Of a DNA stretch of 64,000 bases, positions 39,107 to 48,508 are shown in pieces; positions within the stretch are counted from its first letter, which is position 1, and each line of letters opens with the position of its first letter. The notes beneath the pieces are model-generated. The model searched no databases and was not told where the DNA came from. It worked only from the letters and a program-made list of their open reading frames with translations. This stretch comes from MAG-120531 sp963934855 (GTDB taxonomy: Bacteria > Bacteroidota > Bacteroidia > Flavobacteriales > Flavobacteriaceae): NCBI GenBank assembly GCA_963934855.1, contig CAWWAC010000001.1, positions 124,001 to 188,000 on the forward strand, given 5' to 3'. Both the position numbers and the translations under genes were made by a program.

Positions 39107-41905
39107 ATGAATGCTTCTCCCCTTCCTTATAAAAATCTCTCAGAGGTAGATCCCAAAAATAACATTATTATTAAAGGCGCTAAACTCCACAATTTAAAAA
39201 ATATAGATGTGGTATTGCCAAGAAATAAGTTTATTGTGATTACGGGCTTATCTGGGTCTGGGAAATCTTCCTTAGCCTTTGACACTCTTTATGCAGAAGG
39301 CCAAAGGAGGTATGTAGAGAGTCTTTCTGCCTATGCCAGACAGTTTCTTGGAAAGCTAGACAAGCCCAAGGTAGACTATATAAAAGGAATTGCTCCCGCC
39401 ATTGCCATTGAGCAAAAAGTAAACACCAGCAACCCGCGCTCAACGGTAGGCACCGCAACGGAAATCTATGACTATCTAAAATTACTATTTGCTAGAATTG
39501 GTAAGACATACTCTCCCATTAGCGGTTTAGAAGTAAAAAGGCACAGTGTTAAAGATGTAGTAGACTGTATTAAAAGTTTTAAAACTAACCACAAACTATT
39601 GCTCTTAGCTCCCATTGAAGTTCCAATAGATAAAGATCCTAACAAACTAGCTCAACTCTTTTCAAAACAGGGTTTTGCAAGAATAGAAATTAACAATGAA
39701 GTACTGCGGATCTCTGAAGATATGGGCCTCTTGCCCCGTCAATTTAATTTAGTGATAGACCGAATTATAACCGCGGACGATGAAGATTTTTTTAATAGAC
39801 TTTCCTCTGCTATTGAAGCTGCATTCTTTGAGGGCAAAGGTCGCTGTTTGGTTAGAGATTTAAGTACAGGAAAAGAGATAGATTTTAATAATCTATTTTC
39901 CTTAGACGGCATAGAGTTTGCCACTCCTTCGCTTCACCTCTTTAGTTTCAACAATCCATATGGGGCTTGTAATATTTGTCAGGGCTATGGAGATATCATG
40001 GGTATAGATCCTGAGCTAGTCATTCCAAACACTGGACTTTCTGTTTATGAAAATACCATAGCTGCTTGGAAAGGAGAAAGCATGAGTGCCTATAAAGACG
40101 CTCTAATAAATAAAGCTGCCACCCTAGACTTTCCTATACACAAGCCTTGGTTTAAGCTCACAGAAGCGCAGCAAGACCTGGTCTGGAATGAAAAGAAATC
40201 TTTTACTGGCATTCATCATTTTTTTTCTATACTGGAAGAAAAGAGCTATAAAATTCAAAATAGAGTGATGCTCTCCAGATATAGAGGTAAAACTAGCTGT
40301 CCAAAATGCAAAGGTGCCAGGCTTAAAGAGGCTTCTTTTTATGTGAAAGTAGCAGATAAAAACATTGGCCAATTGGTGGCTTTGCCCATAGATGAATTGC
40401 AAATATTTTTTAAGGAAATCACGCTCAGTGAATCTGACATCCAAATTTCAAAAAGAATTTTAGTAGAAATTAAGAGTAGATTGTCTTTTTTAGAACAGGT
40501 AGGACTTACCTACCTTACCCTAAACAGAAAATCTAATAGCCTTTCTGGTGGAGAAAGCCAAAGAATAAATTTAGCTACCTCTTTAGGTAGTAGTCTTGTA
40601 GGATCTATGTACATTTTAGATGAGCCCAGCATTGGACTGCACCCTCAAGATACAGAAAACCTTATTGGCGTATTAAAAGCTCTTAGAGACTTAGGAAATA
40701 CGGTCATAGTGGTAGAACACGACGAAGATATTATGAAAGCTGCAGACATGGTCTTTGATATTGGGCCAGAAGCTGGAACTTTAGGAGGGAATTTAGTGGC
40801 CCAAGGAACCCTAAAAGAGATTTTAAAATCCAATTCACTTACCGCTCAATATCTAAAAGGGACACTAGAAATACCCGTGCCCAAAAAAAGAAGGAGCTCT
40901 AATCAGTTTGTGAAAATTACAGGCGCTAGATCCAACAATTTAAAAAATATAGATGTTACCATTCCGCTAGGCATGCTCACTATAGTTACAGGTGTTTCAG
41001 GTTCTGGAAAATCTACACTTGTTAAAAACCTACTCTACCCCATAGTTCAGAAAACTCTTGGCGGTTTTGGAATAAAAATAGGTCCTCACACCCACTATGA
41101 GGTACAGCATAAAAACTTAAAGTTTGTAGAATTTATAGACCAAAACCCAATTGGGAGATCTTCTAGGTCTAATCCTGTAACTTATTTAAAAGCCTACGAT
41201 GACATAAGGGCCATTTTTGCAAAAGAAGCGCTCAGTAAGCTCAGAGGTTTTCTCCCTAAGCACTTTTCTTTTAATGTAGACGGTGGTAGGTGTGAAAAAT
41301 GCAAAGGTGAAGGTGAAATTACGGTAGAAATGCAGTTTATGGCAGACGTGCACTTAGAATGTGATGCTTGCCTTGGCAAACGCTTTAAAAAAGAAGTACT
41401 AGAGGTTAAGTTCTTTGAAAAATCTATACATGATGTTTTGGAAATGACCGTTACAGATGCGCTCACTTTTTTTAGCAGTCATGGAGAAAATAAATTATGT
41501 CAAAAAATTCAGGCCCTAGAAGACGTAGGGCTTGGTTATGTGAGTTTAGGTCAATCCTCTTCTACCCTTTCTGGCGGTGAAGCACAGCGTATAAAACTAG
41601 CCTCTTTTTTAGTGAAAGGAAACAGCAAAGACAAAACCCTTTTTATTTTTGATGAACCTACCACAGGACTACACTTTCATGACATTAACAGACTTATGGG
41701 AGCCTTTAATGCCCTTTTAGAAAAAGGGCATTCCATGGTGGTCATAGAGCACAATATAGATCTTATTAAATGCGCAGACTATGTTATAGATCTGGGACCT
41801 GGAGGAGGTATTCATGGGGGGCAACTTGTTGCCCAAGGCCCCCCAGAAGTATTGGTGACAGAAAAGAACTCTGTAACAGCTAAGTACCTTTTAGAAAAAT
41901 TATAA
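39107..41905 (+). CDS. uvrA: Excinuclease ABC subunit A (UvrA)
   Basis: A 932-residue damage-recognition ATPase of nucleotide excision repair. First ATPase half: GLSGSGKSSLAFDTLYAEGQRRYVESLSAYARQF; signature SLSGGESQRINLATSLGSSLVG; YILDEPSIGLHPQD. Second half: VTGVSGSGKSTLVKN, TLSGGEAQRIKLASFLVKG, FDEPTTGLHFHDI. Of the zinc modules, the C-terminal CEKCKGEGEI..CDACLG and central CNICQG/SCPKCKG are present, but the first, normally a CxxC near residue 140, reads YSPISG with no Cys. Divergent from the ECF sigma gene. Near-standard length. Confidence 0.97.
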   Translation: MNASPLPYKNLSEVDPKNNIIIKGAKLHNLKNIDVVLPRNKFIVITGLSGSGKSSLAFDTLYAEGQRRYVESLSAYARQFLGKLDKPKVDYIKGIAPAIAIEQKVNTSNPRSTVGTATEIYDYLKLLFARIGKTYSPISGLEVKRHSVKDVVDCIKSFKTNHKLLLLAPIEVPIDKDPNKLAQLFSKQGFARIEINNEVLRISEDMGLLPRQFNLVIDRIITADDEDFFNRLSSAIEAAFFEGKGRCLVRDLSTGKEIDFNNLFSLDGIEFATPSLHLFSFNNPYGACNICQGYGDIMGIDPELVIPNTGLSVYENTIAAWKGESMSAYKDALINKAATLDFPIHKPWFKLTEAQQDLVWNEKKSFTGIHHFFSILEEKSYKIQNRVMLSRYRGKTSCPKCKGARLKEASFYVKVADKNIGQLVALPIDELQIFFKEITLSESDIQISKRILVEIKSRLSFLEQVGLTYLTLNRKSNSLSGGESQRINLATSLGSSLVGSMYILDEPSIGLHPQDTENLIGVLKALRDLGNTVIVVEHDEDIMKAADMVFDIGPEAGTLGGNLVAQGTLKEILKSNSLTAQYLKGTLEIPVPKKRRSSNQFVKITGARSNNLKNIDVTIPLGMLTIVTGVSGSGKSTLVKNLLYPIVQKTLGGFGIKIGPHTHYEVQHKNLKFVEFIDQNPIGRSSRSNPVTYLKAYDDIRAIFAKEALSKLRGFLPKHFSFNVDGGRCEKCKGEGEITVEMQFMADVHLECDACLGKRFKKEVLEVKFFEKSIHDVLEMTVTDALTFFSSHGENKLCQKIQALEDVGLGYVSLGQSSSTLSGGEAQRIKLASFLVKGNSKDKTLFIFDEPTTGLHFHDINRLMGAFNALLEKGHSMVVIEHNIDLIKCADYVIDLGPGGGIHGGQLVAQGPPEVLVTEKNSVTAKYLLEKL

Positions 41906-41928
41906 AAGCAACCGTTTTAAATATTTTA

Positions 41929-43383
41929 TTAAAAGCCAATGTACTTTTTTATGAGTCCATTTAAAACCTCCGAAGTCTTAGTGAGGTATAGTAACAAAAC
42001 ATAGAGCACACTTATTAAAACACTCTTATAAGCCACATCTATATACAGATTACTTAAGTTTGGCAAAAATATGGCAAGCCCATAGACTCCTGACAAAATT
42101 AGCAAAAGATATAAGGTTTTACGGCCAAAAGGCTGTGTGTGGTACTTGGTTTTTACATACCAGATTTTAGCTGTATCATATAAACCAACAGACAAAAATG
42201 AAGCTAAAGCAGCTCCTTTTATTCCAAAAATAGGTATGAATAAATAATTTAAAACCACCGTCATGACTGCCAAAAACAAACCAAACTTTAAGATGCTTTT
42301 AAAGTAGGGAGAGTTAAATAAAATGGCATTGTTATTACCTAAAAGGGCGTCATAAAATTTGCTTAAACCAATGAGCATTACTAATAAAGAGGTACCGCCA
42401 TAGGCATTAGGAATGAGCCTATAAATCTGATCTAAATTAACCATTAAGAGTAAAAGTACACCACCAGAGACCATTCCTAAGTGGAGAGAACTTTGTTTAT
42501 AGAGTTTTTTGAGGCCTTCAAAATCTCCATCTTGTATTAATCTAGCAGTTAAAGGGGCTGTAATTTGATACATAGACCTAGCTGGAACTCCCACTATTGT
42601 GGCCATAAAAACTGCTACCGTGTAAAAGGCTACCTGTTCAATATTCACATAAGTATAAATCATGATTTTGTCTATTTCTAAGATAACCACAGCTGCAGTA
42701 CCCCCAATAAACATGTATAAACTATAGTGTAAATACGTTTTTATATTTCTGGGTATTCCTATTAAAAAGGAATGACCGCACTGTCTAAAAACATAGACGT
42801 ACATAAGAATCGCTCTTATTACGTAAACCCCAACCAATAGATAGAAAAACAAAGAAAGATCTAGGAATTTAAAGTACAACAGCAACAATAATAAAGTGAT
42901 GAGCATTCTATGGCTAACCTCCTTTAAAAAGTTACCCCAAGCAGATTTTAACACCACCCTAGCCTGAGCGTAACCAATTTCAAAATAAGCCATAGAAATC
43001 CCAATAAATAGAATATGCCATACATATGGGGCTACAAAAGCATTTTTCTCAGTCAAGGACTGGGCTATTTCCAAATTAAAGAAGGTAATAATTAAGGTGG
43101 TAGGTACTATAAAAACAAAAGGAAACCAAAGGGAAAAACCATTTAAAAGGGCTCTTTCTTTAGCAGTTTCTTCTGTGCTAAAAAACTTAATAAGGGTGTT
43201 GGGCAAACCAAAAACAAAAACAGGCATTAATAAGGTGGCCACAGACAACAAAATAGACAAAAGTCCGTAGGTTTCTACTGTTAGGATTCTAGTGTATAAA
43301 AACAAAGTATTAACAGCCCCTAATCCAAAGCCCAAATAAGTGCTTAGTGTGTTTTGTATGGATTGCCTTATGACTACGCCCAT
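41929..43383 (-). CDS. Polysaccharide flippase (Wzx/MATE-like)
   Basis: A 484-residue protein with about 12-14 membrane segments, polysaccharide biosynthesis / oligosaccharide flippase family (PF01943/PF13440-like). The N-terminus MGVVIRQSIQNTLSTYLGFGLGAVNTLFLY is characteristic. It would move a lipid-linked glycan across the inner membrane for export. Last gene of a four-gene minus-strand operon, overlapping the glycosyltransferase by 10 bp. The glycan is not identified. Confidence 0.9.
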   Translation of the reverse strand: MGVVIRQSIQNTLSTYLGFGLGAVNTLFLYTRILTVETYGLLSILLSVATLLMPVFVFGLPNTLIKFFSTEETAKERALLNGFSLWFPFVFIVPTTLIITFFNLEIAQSLTEKNAFVAPYVWHILFIGISMAYFEIGYAQARVVLKSAWGNFLKEVSHRMLITLLLLLLYFKFLDLSLFFYLLVGVYVIRAILMYVYVFRQCGHSFLIGIPRNIKTYLHYSLYMFIGGTAAVVILEIDKIMIYTYVNIEQVAFYTVAVFMATIVGVPARSMYQITAPLTARLIQDGDFEGLKKLYKQSSLHLGMVSGGVLLLLMVNLDQIYRLIPNAYGGTSLLVMLIGLSKFYDALLGNNNAILFNSPYFKSILKFGLFLAVMTVVLNYLFIPIFGIKGAALASFLSVGLYDTAKIWYVKTKYHTQPFGRKTLYLLLILSGVYGLAIFLPNLSNLYIDVAYKSVLISVLYVLLLYLTKTSEVLNGLIKKYIGF

Positions 43384-44720
43384 GAGTGAATCATATTGGC
43401 TATTTTTTCTGCTAGGACATTTCTTTGGTAGGCTTCTATTCCCTGAGGCCTAGGAGTTTCCTCCCCATTGTTAAAAGACATAAAAACTTTCAGGATATAA
43501 GCCTTTAAAGCGGCTTTATCTGTATATCCAAATACAGCTCCTGCTGCGTTTTCAGATATGATAGGGTATACATCCCACGCTTTTGGACCCACAGCTATAA
43601 TGGGTGATCCACTGGCCATATACTCAAATAATTTACCAGGAATAATTCCTTTATGCTGGGGAGAATCTATTTCTAACAAGAGCAAAAGCTGTCCTTCTTT
43701 CTGAAAGGTCCTGGCCTGTGAATGTGATTTATATCCGTGAAAATAACAGTAACTAGAGAGCCCAAAAAAATCTAAGCGCTCTTTAACAACATCACTTACC
43801 AGCCCTACAAAATGCAAAGAAAAAGTAGCTTTAAATACTGTATTTTCTTTGATTAACTCAGACAAGCATACCCATAAAATACTTGGATTTCTTCCCGCTA
43901 ACATAGACCCTATATGCAGCATAGAAAAACCTTTCATTTGGTCTTTAATAGCAGCAGCAACAGACTCTAAAATTGGAGACGCCTCTTCATAACCATTGGT
44001 AATAACGCTTATTGGCTTTTGGGTAATAGCTGCAAACTCCTGAGCAGTACCAGGGCTGGTTGTAATAATTTTATCTGCATTGCGCAGTACCTGAGCCTCT
44101 AATGCTTGATGTCTTTTTTTGGCAAAAGGCATTAAATATAAGGCTTTGTGGTAACCAATACTGGACCAAGGATCTCTAAAATCAGCCAACCACTTTACTG
44201 ATCCTTTTTGTTTAAGACCCAAGCCAATGAGGTGCATGCTATGGGGGGGGCCAGATGTAATTACAGTATCTATACTGTGCGCCGTCAAATAATCTTCTAA
44301 AAATGAGATAGATGGTTTTACCCAAGAAACTCTGGCGTCTGGAATAAAAAAATTCCCTCTGATAGCTCTTAACAAGCGTTCTATAAAAGAAGGATTGTTC
44401 TCATTAAGTAGGCCTTGAGTCATGCGTTTGGTTTGCTTTTTAAACAACCATGACACCCATTTGTAAGGTTCTGAAATGGGTTGCCTTACTACCTTGATCT
44501 CAGAAGAAATAGCCTCAAGTAGGCTGTAATCCACTATTGGATAAGAAGCATTTTCTGGCACATAAACAATGGGTTCTATTCCATAGGCAGGTAGGTGTTT
44601 TACAAAGTGTAACCAACGTTGTACCCCAGGACCACCAGCAGGAGGCCAGTAATAGGCAACAATAAGCACCTTTTTAGGCGCAGTAGCTTGAGACCGGTCA
44701 TAAGTTTTGAGTTCACTCAT
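43374..44720 (-). CDS. Family 4 glycosyltransferase
   Basis: A 448-residue GT-B fold enzyme. N-terminal KKVLIVAYYWPPAGGPGVQRWLHFVKHLPAYGIEPIVYVP and DFRDPW are the acceptor side; GIIPGKLFEYMASGSPIIAVGPKAWDV (about 365-391) holds the donor-binding Glu motif of GT4. No signal or membrane segments, so cytoplasmic face. Overlaps YfhO upstream by 8 bp and the flippase downstream by 10 bp, so these act together on a surface glycan. Sugar specificity unknown. Confidence 0.9.
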   Translation of the reverse strand: MSELKTYDRSQATAPKKVLIVAYYWPPAGGPGVQRWLHFVKHLPAYGIEPIVYVPENASYPIVDYSLLEAISSEIKVVRQPISEPYKWVSWLFKKQTKRMTQGLLNENNPSFIERLLRAIRGNFFIPDARVSWVKPSISFLEDYLTAHSIDTVITSGPPHSMHLIGLGLKQKGSVKWLADFRDPWSSIGYHKALYLMPFAKKRHQALEAQVLRNADKIITTSPGTAQEFAAITQKPISVITNGYEEASPILESVAAAIKDQMKGFSMLHIGSMLAGRNPSILWVCLSELIKENTVFKATFSLHFVGLVSDVVKERLDFFGLSSYCYFHGYKSHSQARTFQKEGQLLLLLEIDSPQHKGIIPGKLFEYMASGSPIIAVGPKAWDVYPIISENAAGAVFGYTDKAALKAYILKVFMSFNNGEETPRPQGIEAYQRNVLAEKIANMIHSWA

Positions 44721-47169
44721 TGGAGGGTATAGCTGCCTTAGAAAGGTTTTTAAAATATCGGCCTAGAGATAGGCTAAGTACTAAGAATAATAATATAGAA
44801 CTGACCAGTGCAATCTTACTTCCAATAACCACTACAGCTGGTTTAAATTTAAAGATGATTTCATGATCTCCTGCAGGAACTTCTATGCCTCTAAGAGTGT
44901 AGTTTACAGGTATAATGGGTGCTTCTACCCCATCTATTGTAGCCTGCCAACCATGGGCGTAGTACACTTCAGAGAAGACAGCAAAACCAGCTTTACTATT
45001 TGAAACTTTATAGACTAATTTATTGGGTAAATAATTATTAAGCGCTATAGTAGGGGCCTGAACACTGTCCCACTCAAAACGGTTTTTAGAAAGTACTTTA
45101 AAGTCTTTTGTTAAAAGACTGGCTTGTTGTTTGCTGTTTAGGGTAGCCAAGCTTTGGATCCATTCATTGTGGTTTGGAACTCCTATTAACTCCTTTACAA
45201 ACCAGGCGTTTCCGTTGGCCTTGGTATTAATAGCCAAAGTAGGTTCTCCTTTTTCATCTGGCTGTACTACATATTTTACATTAAGCATATGAAGAATTTC
45301 CAAATTACCCTTGTAAAGATGGTGTTCAAATAAAGCTTCTATTGGGGCTGGTTTGGCTGCGTGGTAGCCTCCAAGTGACTGATGAAAGTAAGAGGTTCTG
45401 GCTCCGTTAAGGCCTTCTGACATGTCATAAACCCTAAAAACACTACTGTCTTTTAAAATTTCTTTGTCTATGACGGTAGCACTAAAAGGCTGGTTTACTT
45501 GTTTTGCAGGTACAAAATTATCTGCATTGACATATCGCTTGGCCACCCCTAGTAAATCTATACATATAAGTAGGCCAATGAGCACAAGCGTTTTAGTTTG
45601 GTTCCATGACTTTTTAAGTCCCCACCACAGCACAAACAGCAGTCCTACTATAAGGGCAAAGGAACGCAGACTGTCTGAGCGCAATACCATTGCGCGGTCT
45701 TCTTTTAGAGCATCTACAAAGGCGTCTCCGTACATACTCGCTATTTGAGTGTCTGAACTCCCTACATAATCTAAAATATAACTGCTTAAGAACAAGACAG
45801 ACAAAAGTCCACCAAAAAATACTGCAGTTCTTTTAATGGTTTTTATTTGAATTTCTCTATTGCTTGCTAAAAAACTGGCCAAACCCAAAGCAGCCAATGC
45901 TGGAACACAAAGTGCTACAATGACTTGAATAGAAGAGACCGCTCTAAATTTGTTGTAAAGAGGGAAATAGTCTACCATCAGGTTGGTAAGGGGCATGAAA
46001 AATTTCCCCCAAGAGAGCATGAGTGCAAAAGCAGCTGCAGCCACTAAAACCCATTTTATACGCCCTTTGTACAGCAATAAACCCATAAAAAATAAGGCCA
46101 GCATAACGGCTCCTAAATAGGCAGGGCCAGAAGTAGGAGGCTGAGGGCCCCAATATAAGGGCAGGCTATTAGAAAAGTCTAAGGCACTACTATTTGGAAC
46201 TCCCTGCGCCACTAAATAGTCATAGGTTGCAGACCCTGCTCCTAATGATTCCTTAAAAGAACCACCAGTAAGTCTAGGGACCAACAAGTTTAAAGACTCT
46301 AAAGGGCCGTAAGAATAGTAGGTGATATAATCCTTATCCAAGCCTTCCCGTGTTTCTTTTGGACTGCCATCTGCCTGAATAGTCAGTGGCGATGTGCCTC
46401 TGGTACTCCAGGCTGCATATTCTTTGGTAGCCAATAGCACGGTGGCATTAGTAGCAATTCCAAGAAGTACCGCCCCCATTAGAATTCCAACTGTTTTTAA
46501 AAAATGAGGGAGTCTTTTTTCTTTAATGGCCTTAAAACCATAAACCACCCCCAGAATAAGAACCAACAACATAAAATAATAGGTCATTTGAACGTGGTTG
46601 GCTACCACCTCTAAGGCCATTCCTAAAGCAGTCACTGAAAAACCAAGCCAATATTTTTTATCAAAAGCCCAGACAATACCTGCTAAAATAACAGGCATAT
46701 AGCCTAGTGCATGTGCCTTGGCATTGTGCCCTACCCCTAAAATAATAATGAAATAAGTGGAAAAACCGTAGGCCAATGCGCCTAATAAAGCAATTTTATA
46801 GTCTAATTTAAGACTGCAAAGCAGTAAATAAAAACCAATAAAATACAGAAATAAATAGTCTGCAGGCCTAGGAAGAAACCTAATGACTCTGTCTAATTTT
46901 TTAATATAATTATGAGGAAACTGAGCACCTAATTGGTAGGTTGGCATGCCACCAAAAGCAGAGTTGGTCCAGTAAGGTTCTGCGTTTTCTGCAGCTCTAA
47001 AATCATTTTGCTCCTTAGCCATTCCTGTGTATTGAGCAATGTCTGATTGCTCAATCTCTTTATTCTGAAGCACCGGATAAAAATAAATAAGGGCCACTAT
47101 AGCAAATAGAGATGTCACCCCTAAATGAATCAAAAACTTAGGAAGTAATTTCATGTTTGTAGCATTCAT
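44713..47169 (-). CDS. YfhO-family integral membrane protein
   Basis: An 818-residue multispanning protein (about a dozen segments in residues 15-525) of the YfhO family; related Gram-positive proteins help glycosylate lipoteichoic acid. The large C-terminal soluble region (about 540-795) holds beta-structure, YAHGWQATIDGVEAPIIPVNYTLRGIEVPAGDHEI. The N-terminal QSDIAQYTGMAKEQNDFRA and YWTNSAFGGMPTYQLGAQFPHNYIKKLD are conserved in Bacteroidota. Alternative start ATG at 47154 (MKLLPKF). Likely a sugar-lipid transferase in envelope glycan assembly, inferred. Confidence 0.88.
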   Translation of the reverse strand: MNATNMKLLPKFLIHLGVTSLFAIVALIYFYPVLQNKEIEQSDIAQYTGMAKEQNDFRAAENAEPYWTNSAFGGMPTYQLGAQFPHNYIKKLDRVIRFLPRPADYLFLYFIGFYLLLCSLKLDYKIALLGALAYGFSTYFIIILGVGHNAKAHALGYMPVILAGIVWAFDKKYWLGFSVTALGMALEVVANHVQMTYYFMLLVLILGVVYGFKAIKEKRLPHFLKTVGILMGAVLLGIATNATVLLATKEYAAWSTRGTSPLTIQADGSPKETREGLDKDYITYYSYGPLESLNLLVPRLTGGSFKESLGAGSATYDYLVAQGVPNSSALDFSNSLPLYWGPQPPTSGPAYLGAVMLALFFMGLLLYKGRIKWVLVAAAAFALMLSWGKFFMPLTNLMVDYFPLYNKFRAVSSIQVIVALCVPALAALGLASFLASNREIQIKTIKRTAVFFGGLLSVLFLSSYILDYVGSSDTQIASMYGDAFVDALKEDRAMVLRSDSLRSFALIVGLLFVLWWGLKKSWNQTKTLVLIGLLICIDLLGVAKRYVNADNFVPAKQVNQPFSATVIDKEILKDSSVFRVYDMSEGLNGARTSYFHQSLGGYHAAKPAPIEALFEHHLYKGNLEILHMLNVKYVVQPDEKGEPTLAINTKANGNAWFVKELIGVPNHNEWIQSLATLNSKQQASLLTKDFKVLSKNRFEWDSVQAPTIALNNYLPNKLVYKVSNSKAGFAVFSEVYYAHGWQATIDGVEAPIIPVNYTLRGIEVPAGDHEIIFKFKPAVVVIGSKIALVSSILLFLVLSLSLGRYFKNLSKAAIPSNE

Positions 47170-47177
47170 GCGGCAAG

Positions 47178-47468
47178 TTATTCAATTTCTTCGAAATCTA
47201 TATATTCTCCAACTGGATCTTTACCTTTAAGAGGTTTTGACGTTTTTTCTTTAGTAGCTTCTTTTTTTGGGCTTTCACTGCTTGCTCTAAAGGGACTGTC
47301 CCCACCAAAAGGAGATGAACCTCCAAAACCAGCAAAAAAATTGTCTCCCATTTTCTTTTGAAGCCGTTTGAGTGCAAACGCTATTAATTTAGGGGCTAAA
47401 AGCCTCAAAAGAAACTTAAAGACATAGAATCCCAATACTATATAGAGAAGTGTTCTTAAAAAATCCAT
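47178..47468 (-). CDS. DUF4834-family small membrane protein
   Basis: A 96-residue protein: one N-terminal membrane segment (about 3-20, FLRTLLYIVLGFYVFKFLL), then RLLAPKLIAFALKRLQKKM, a glycine/phenylalanine stretch, a lysine-rich linker, and a conserved acidic end, GKDPVGEYIDFEEIE. This is the DUF4834 pattern in Flavobacteriaceae. Function unknown. First gene of the YfhO-glycosyltransferase-flippase operon, 8 bp ahead of yfhO. Confidence 0.88.
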   Translation of the reverse strand: MDFLRTLLYIVLGFYVFKFLLRLLAPKLIAFALKRLQKKMGDNFFAGFGGSSPFGGDSPFRASSESPKKEATKEKTSKPLKGKDPVGEYIDFEEIE

Positions 47469-47487
47469 TATGTTTATTAAATTTGTT

Positions 47488-47495
47488 CAAAAATA
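47488..47495 (-). promoter_or_regulatory. Candidate -7 box of the envelope-glycan operon
   Basis: Minus-strand TATTTTTG matches TAnnTTTG, 20 bp before the DUF4834 start at 47468. The upstream TTG is unclear. Confidence 0.4.
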
Positions 47496-47544
47496 CAAAT
47501 CTTCCTTTTGAACTAGCCTTCATGGGAATTAAAAAAATCTTAAA

Positions 47545-48507
47545 ATGCCTAATCCCTTTCCAGCTAACAGTTTATTTTTTTTAAAAGCCTGCTGTTTTTG
47601 GGTGTTTTTATTTATAGGCTTTGCAGCCTATAGTCAATATACAGATATTATTAATTCCAATAACCCAGGAAATACTATGGGTGCTTATAGCGTAGGATCT
47701 GGAGTATACCAAGTAGAAGGGCGTTTTTACGTAGATAGATTTAGGGTGAACAATAATTTTAAGGATACTGAATCTTTATTTAACAATAGCATGATAAGCC
47801 TTAGAATAGGTCTTTTTAAGGAAACTTTAGAGGTCATTTACGACGGTGCCTACACGGTGCAATTCCTAACAAGCCCAACTATTGGACAGCCAGTGGGTAT
47901 TGTTCAAGGTTTATTAGTAAATAGACTGGGAGCCAAATACATGCTTTATGACCCTTTTAGAAACCCAGATAATAGGCCCATCAATGTCTATAGCTGGAAA
48001 GCCAACAACCGTTTTAAATGGCGCAATTTATTACCTGCAGTAGCGCTTTATGCAGGGGCCAATATAGGTCTTAAAAGTAGTCCCTATTTAGTAGACTACC
48101 CTAGTGCAGCCCCAAGAGTTATGATTATTACTCAAAGCACCCTAACTCCTAAAATGGTGCTAATTGTTAATGGGATTTATGATTTTATTGGAGCTAAATC
48201 ACTAGTTACAAAAACTTCTTTAGAAGAAAAATCACTTATTGTTTCTTTGTCACGTGCTATTAAGCGTAAATGGAGTGTTTTTATTGAAGGACAATACAGT
48301 GTATACCAATCATATGAGGAGCAAAGTATATACCAATCATATGGAAAATCATATGAGGAGCAAACACTTAGAGCTGGTGGCGCCTATTTATTTAATAAAA
48401 ACTTTCAGTTAGACGTGTTTGGAGGGCTTAATTTCCAAGAAAATCCAGAAAAAGTTTTTGCGGGTATGGGTTTCTCTTATAGAATAGACAGACATAAAAC
48501 AAGGTAA
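47545..48507 (+). CDS. Outer membrane beta-barrel protein (transporter-like)
   Basis: A 320-residue exported protein: signal peptide to about residue 31 (GFAAYSQ), then alternating beta-strands, resembling the MetA-pathway phenol degradation/transporter-like barrel family. EVEGRFYVDRFRVNNN-type strands and the terminal aromatic FAGMGFSYRIDR fit an outer membrane barrel. One extracellular-type loop contains a direct repeat (YQSYEEQSI, then YQSYGKSYEEQT). It is 1 bp ahead of the GNAT-like gene. Substrate unknown. Confidence 0.83.
   Translation: MPNPFPANSLFFLKACCFWVFLFIGFAAYSQYTDIINSNNPGNTMGAYSVGSGVYQVEGRFYVDRFRVNNNFKDTESLFNNSMISLRIGLFKETLEVIYDGAYTVQFLTSPTIGQPVGIVQGLLVNRLGAKYMLYDPFRNPDNRPINVYSWKANNRFKWRNLLPAVALYAGANIGLKSSPYLVDYPSAAPRVMIITQSTLTPKMVLIVNGIYDFIGAKSLVTKTSLEEKSLIVSLSRAIKRKWSVFIEGQYSVYQSYEEQSIYQSYGKSYEEQTLRAGGAYLFNKNFQLDVFGGLNFQENPEKVFAGMGFSYRIDRHKTR
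48302..48372 (+). repeat. In-frame short repeat in the outer membrane protein
   Basis: TATACCAATCATATG occurs at 48302-48316 and 48329-48343, a 27-bp (9-codon) step, and AATCATATGAGGAGCAAA recurs at 48308-48325 and 48347-48364. The duplication keeps the frame and adds residues in a predicted loop. Confidence 0.8.
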
Positions 48508-48508
48508 T

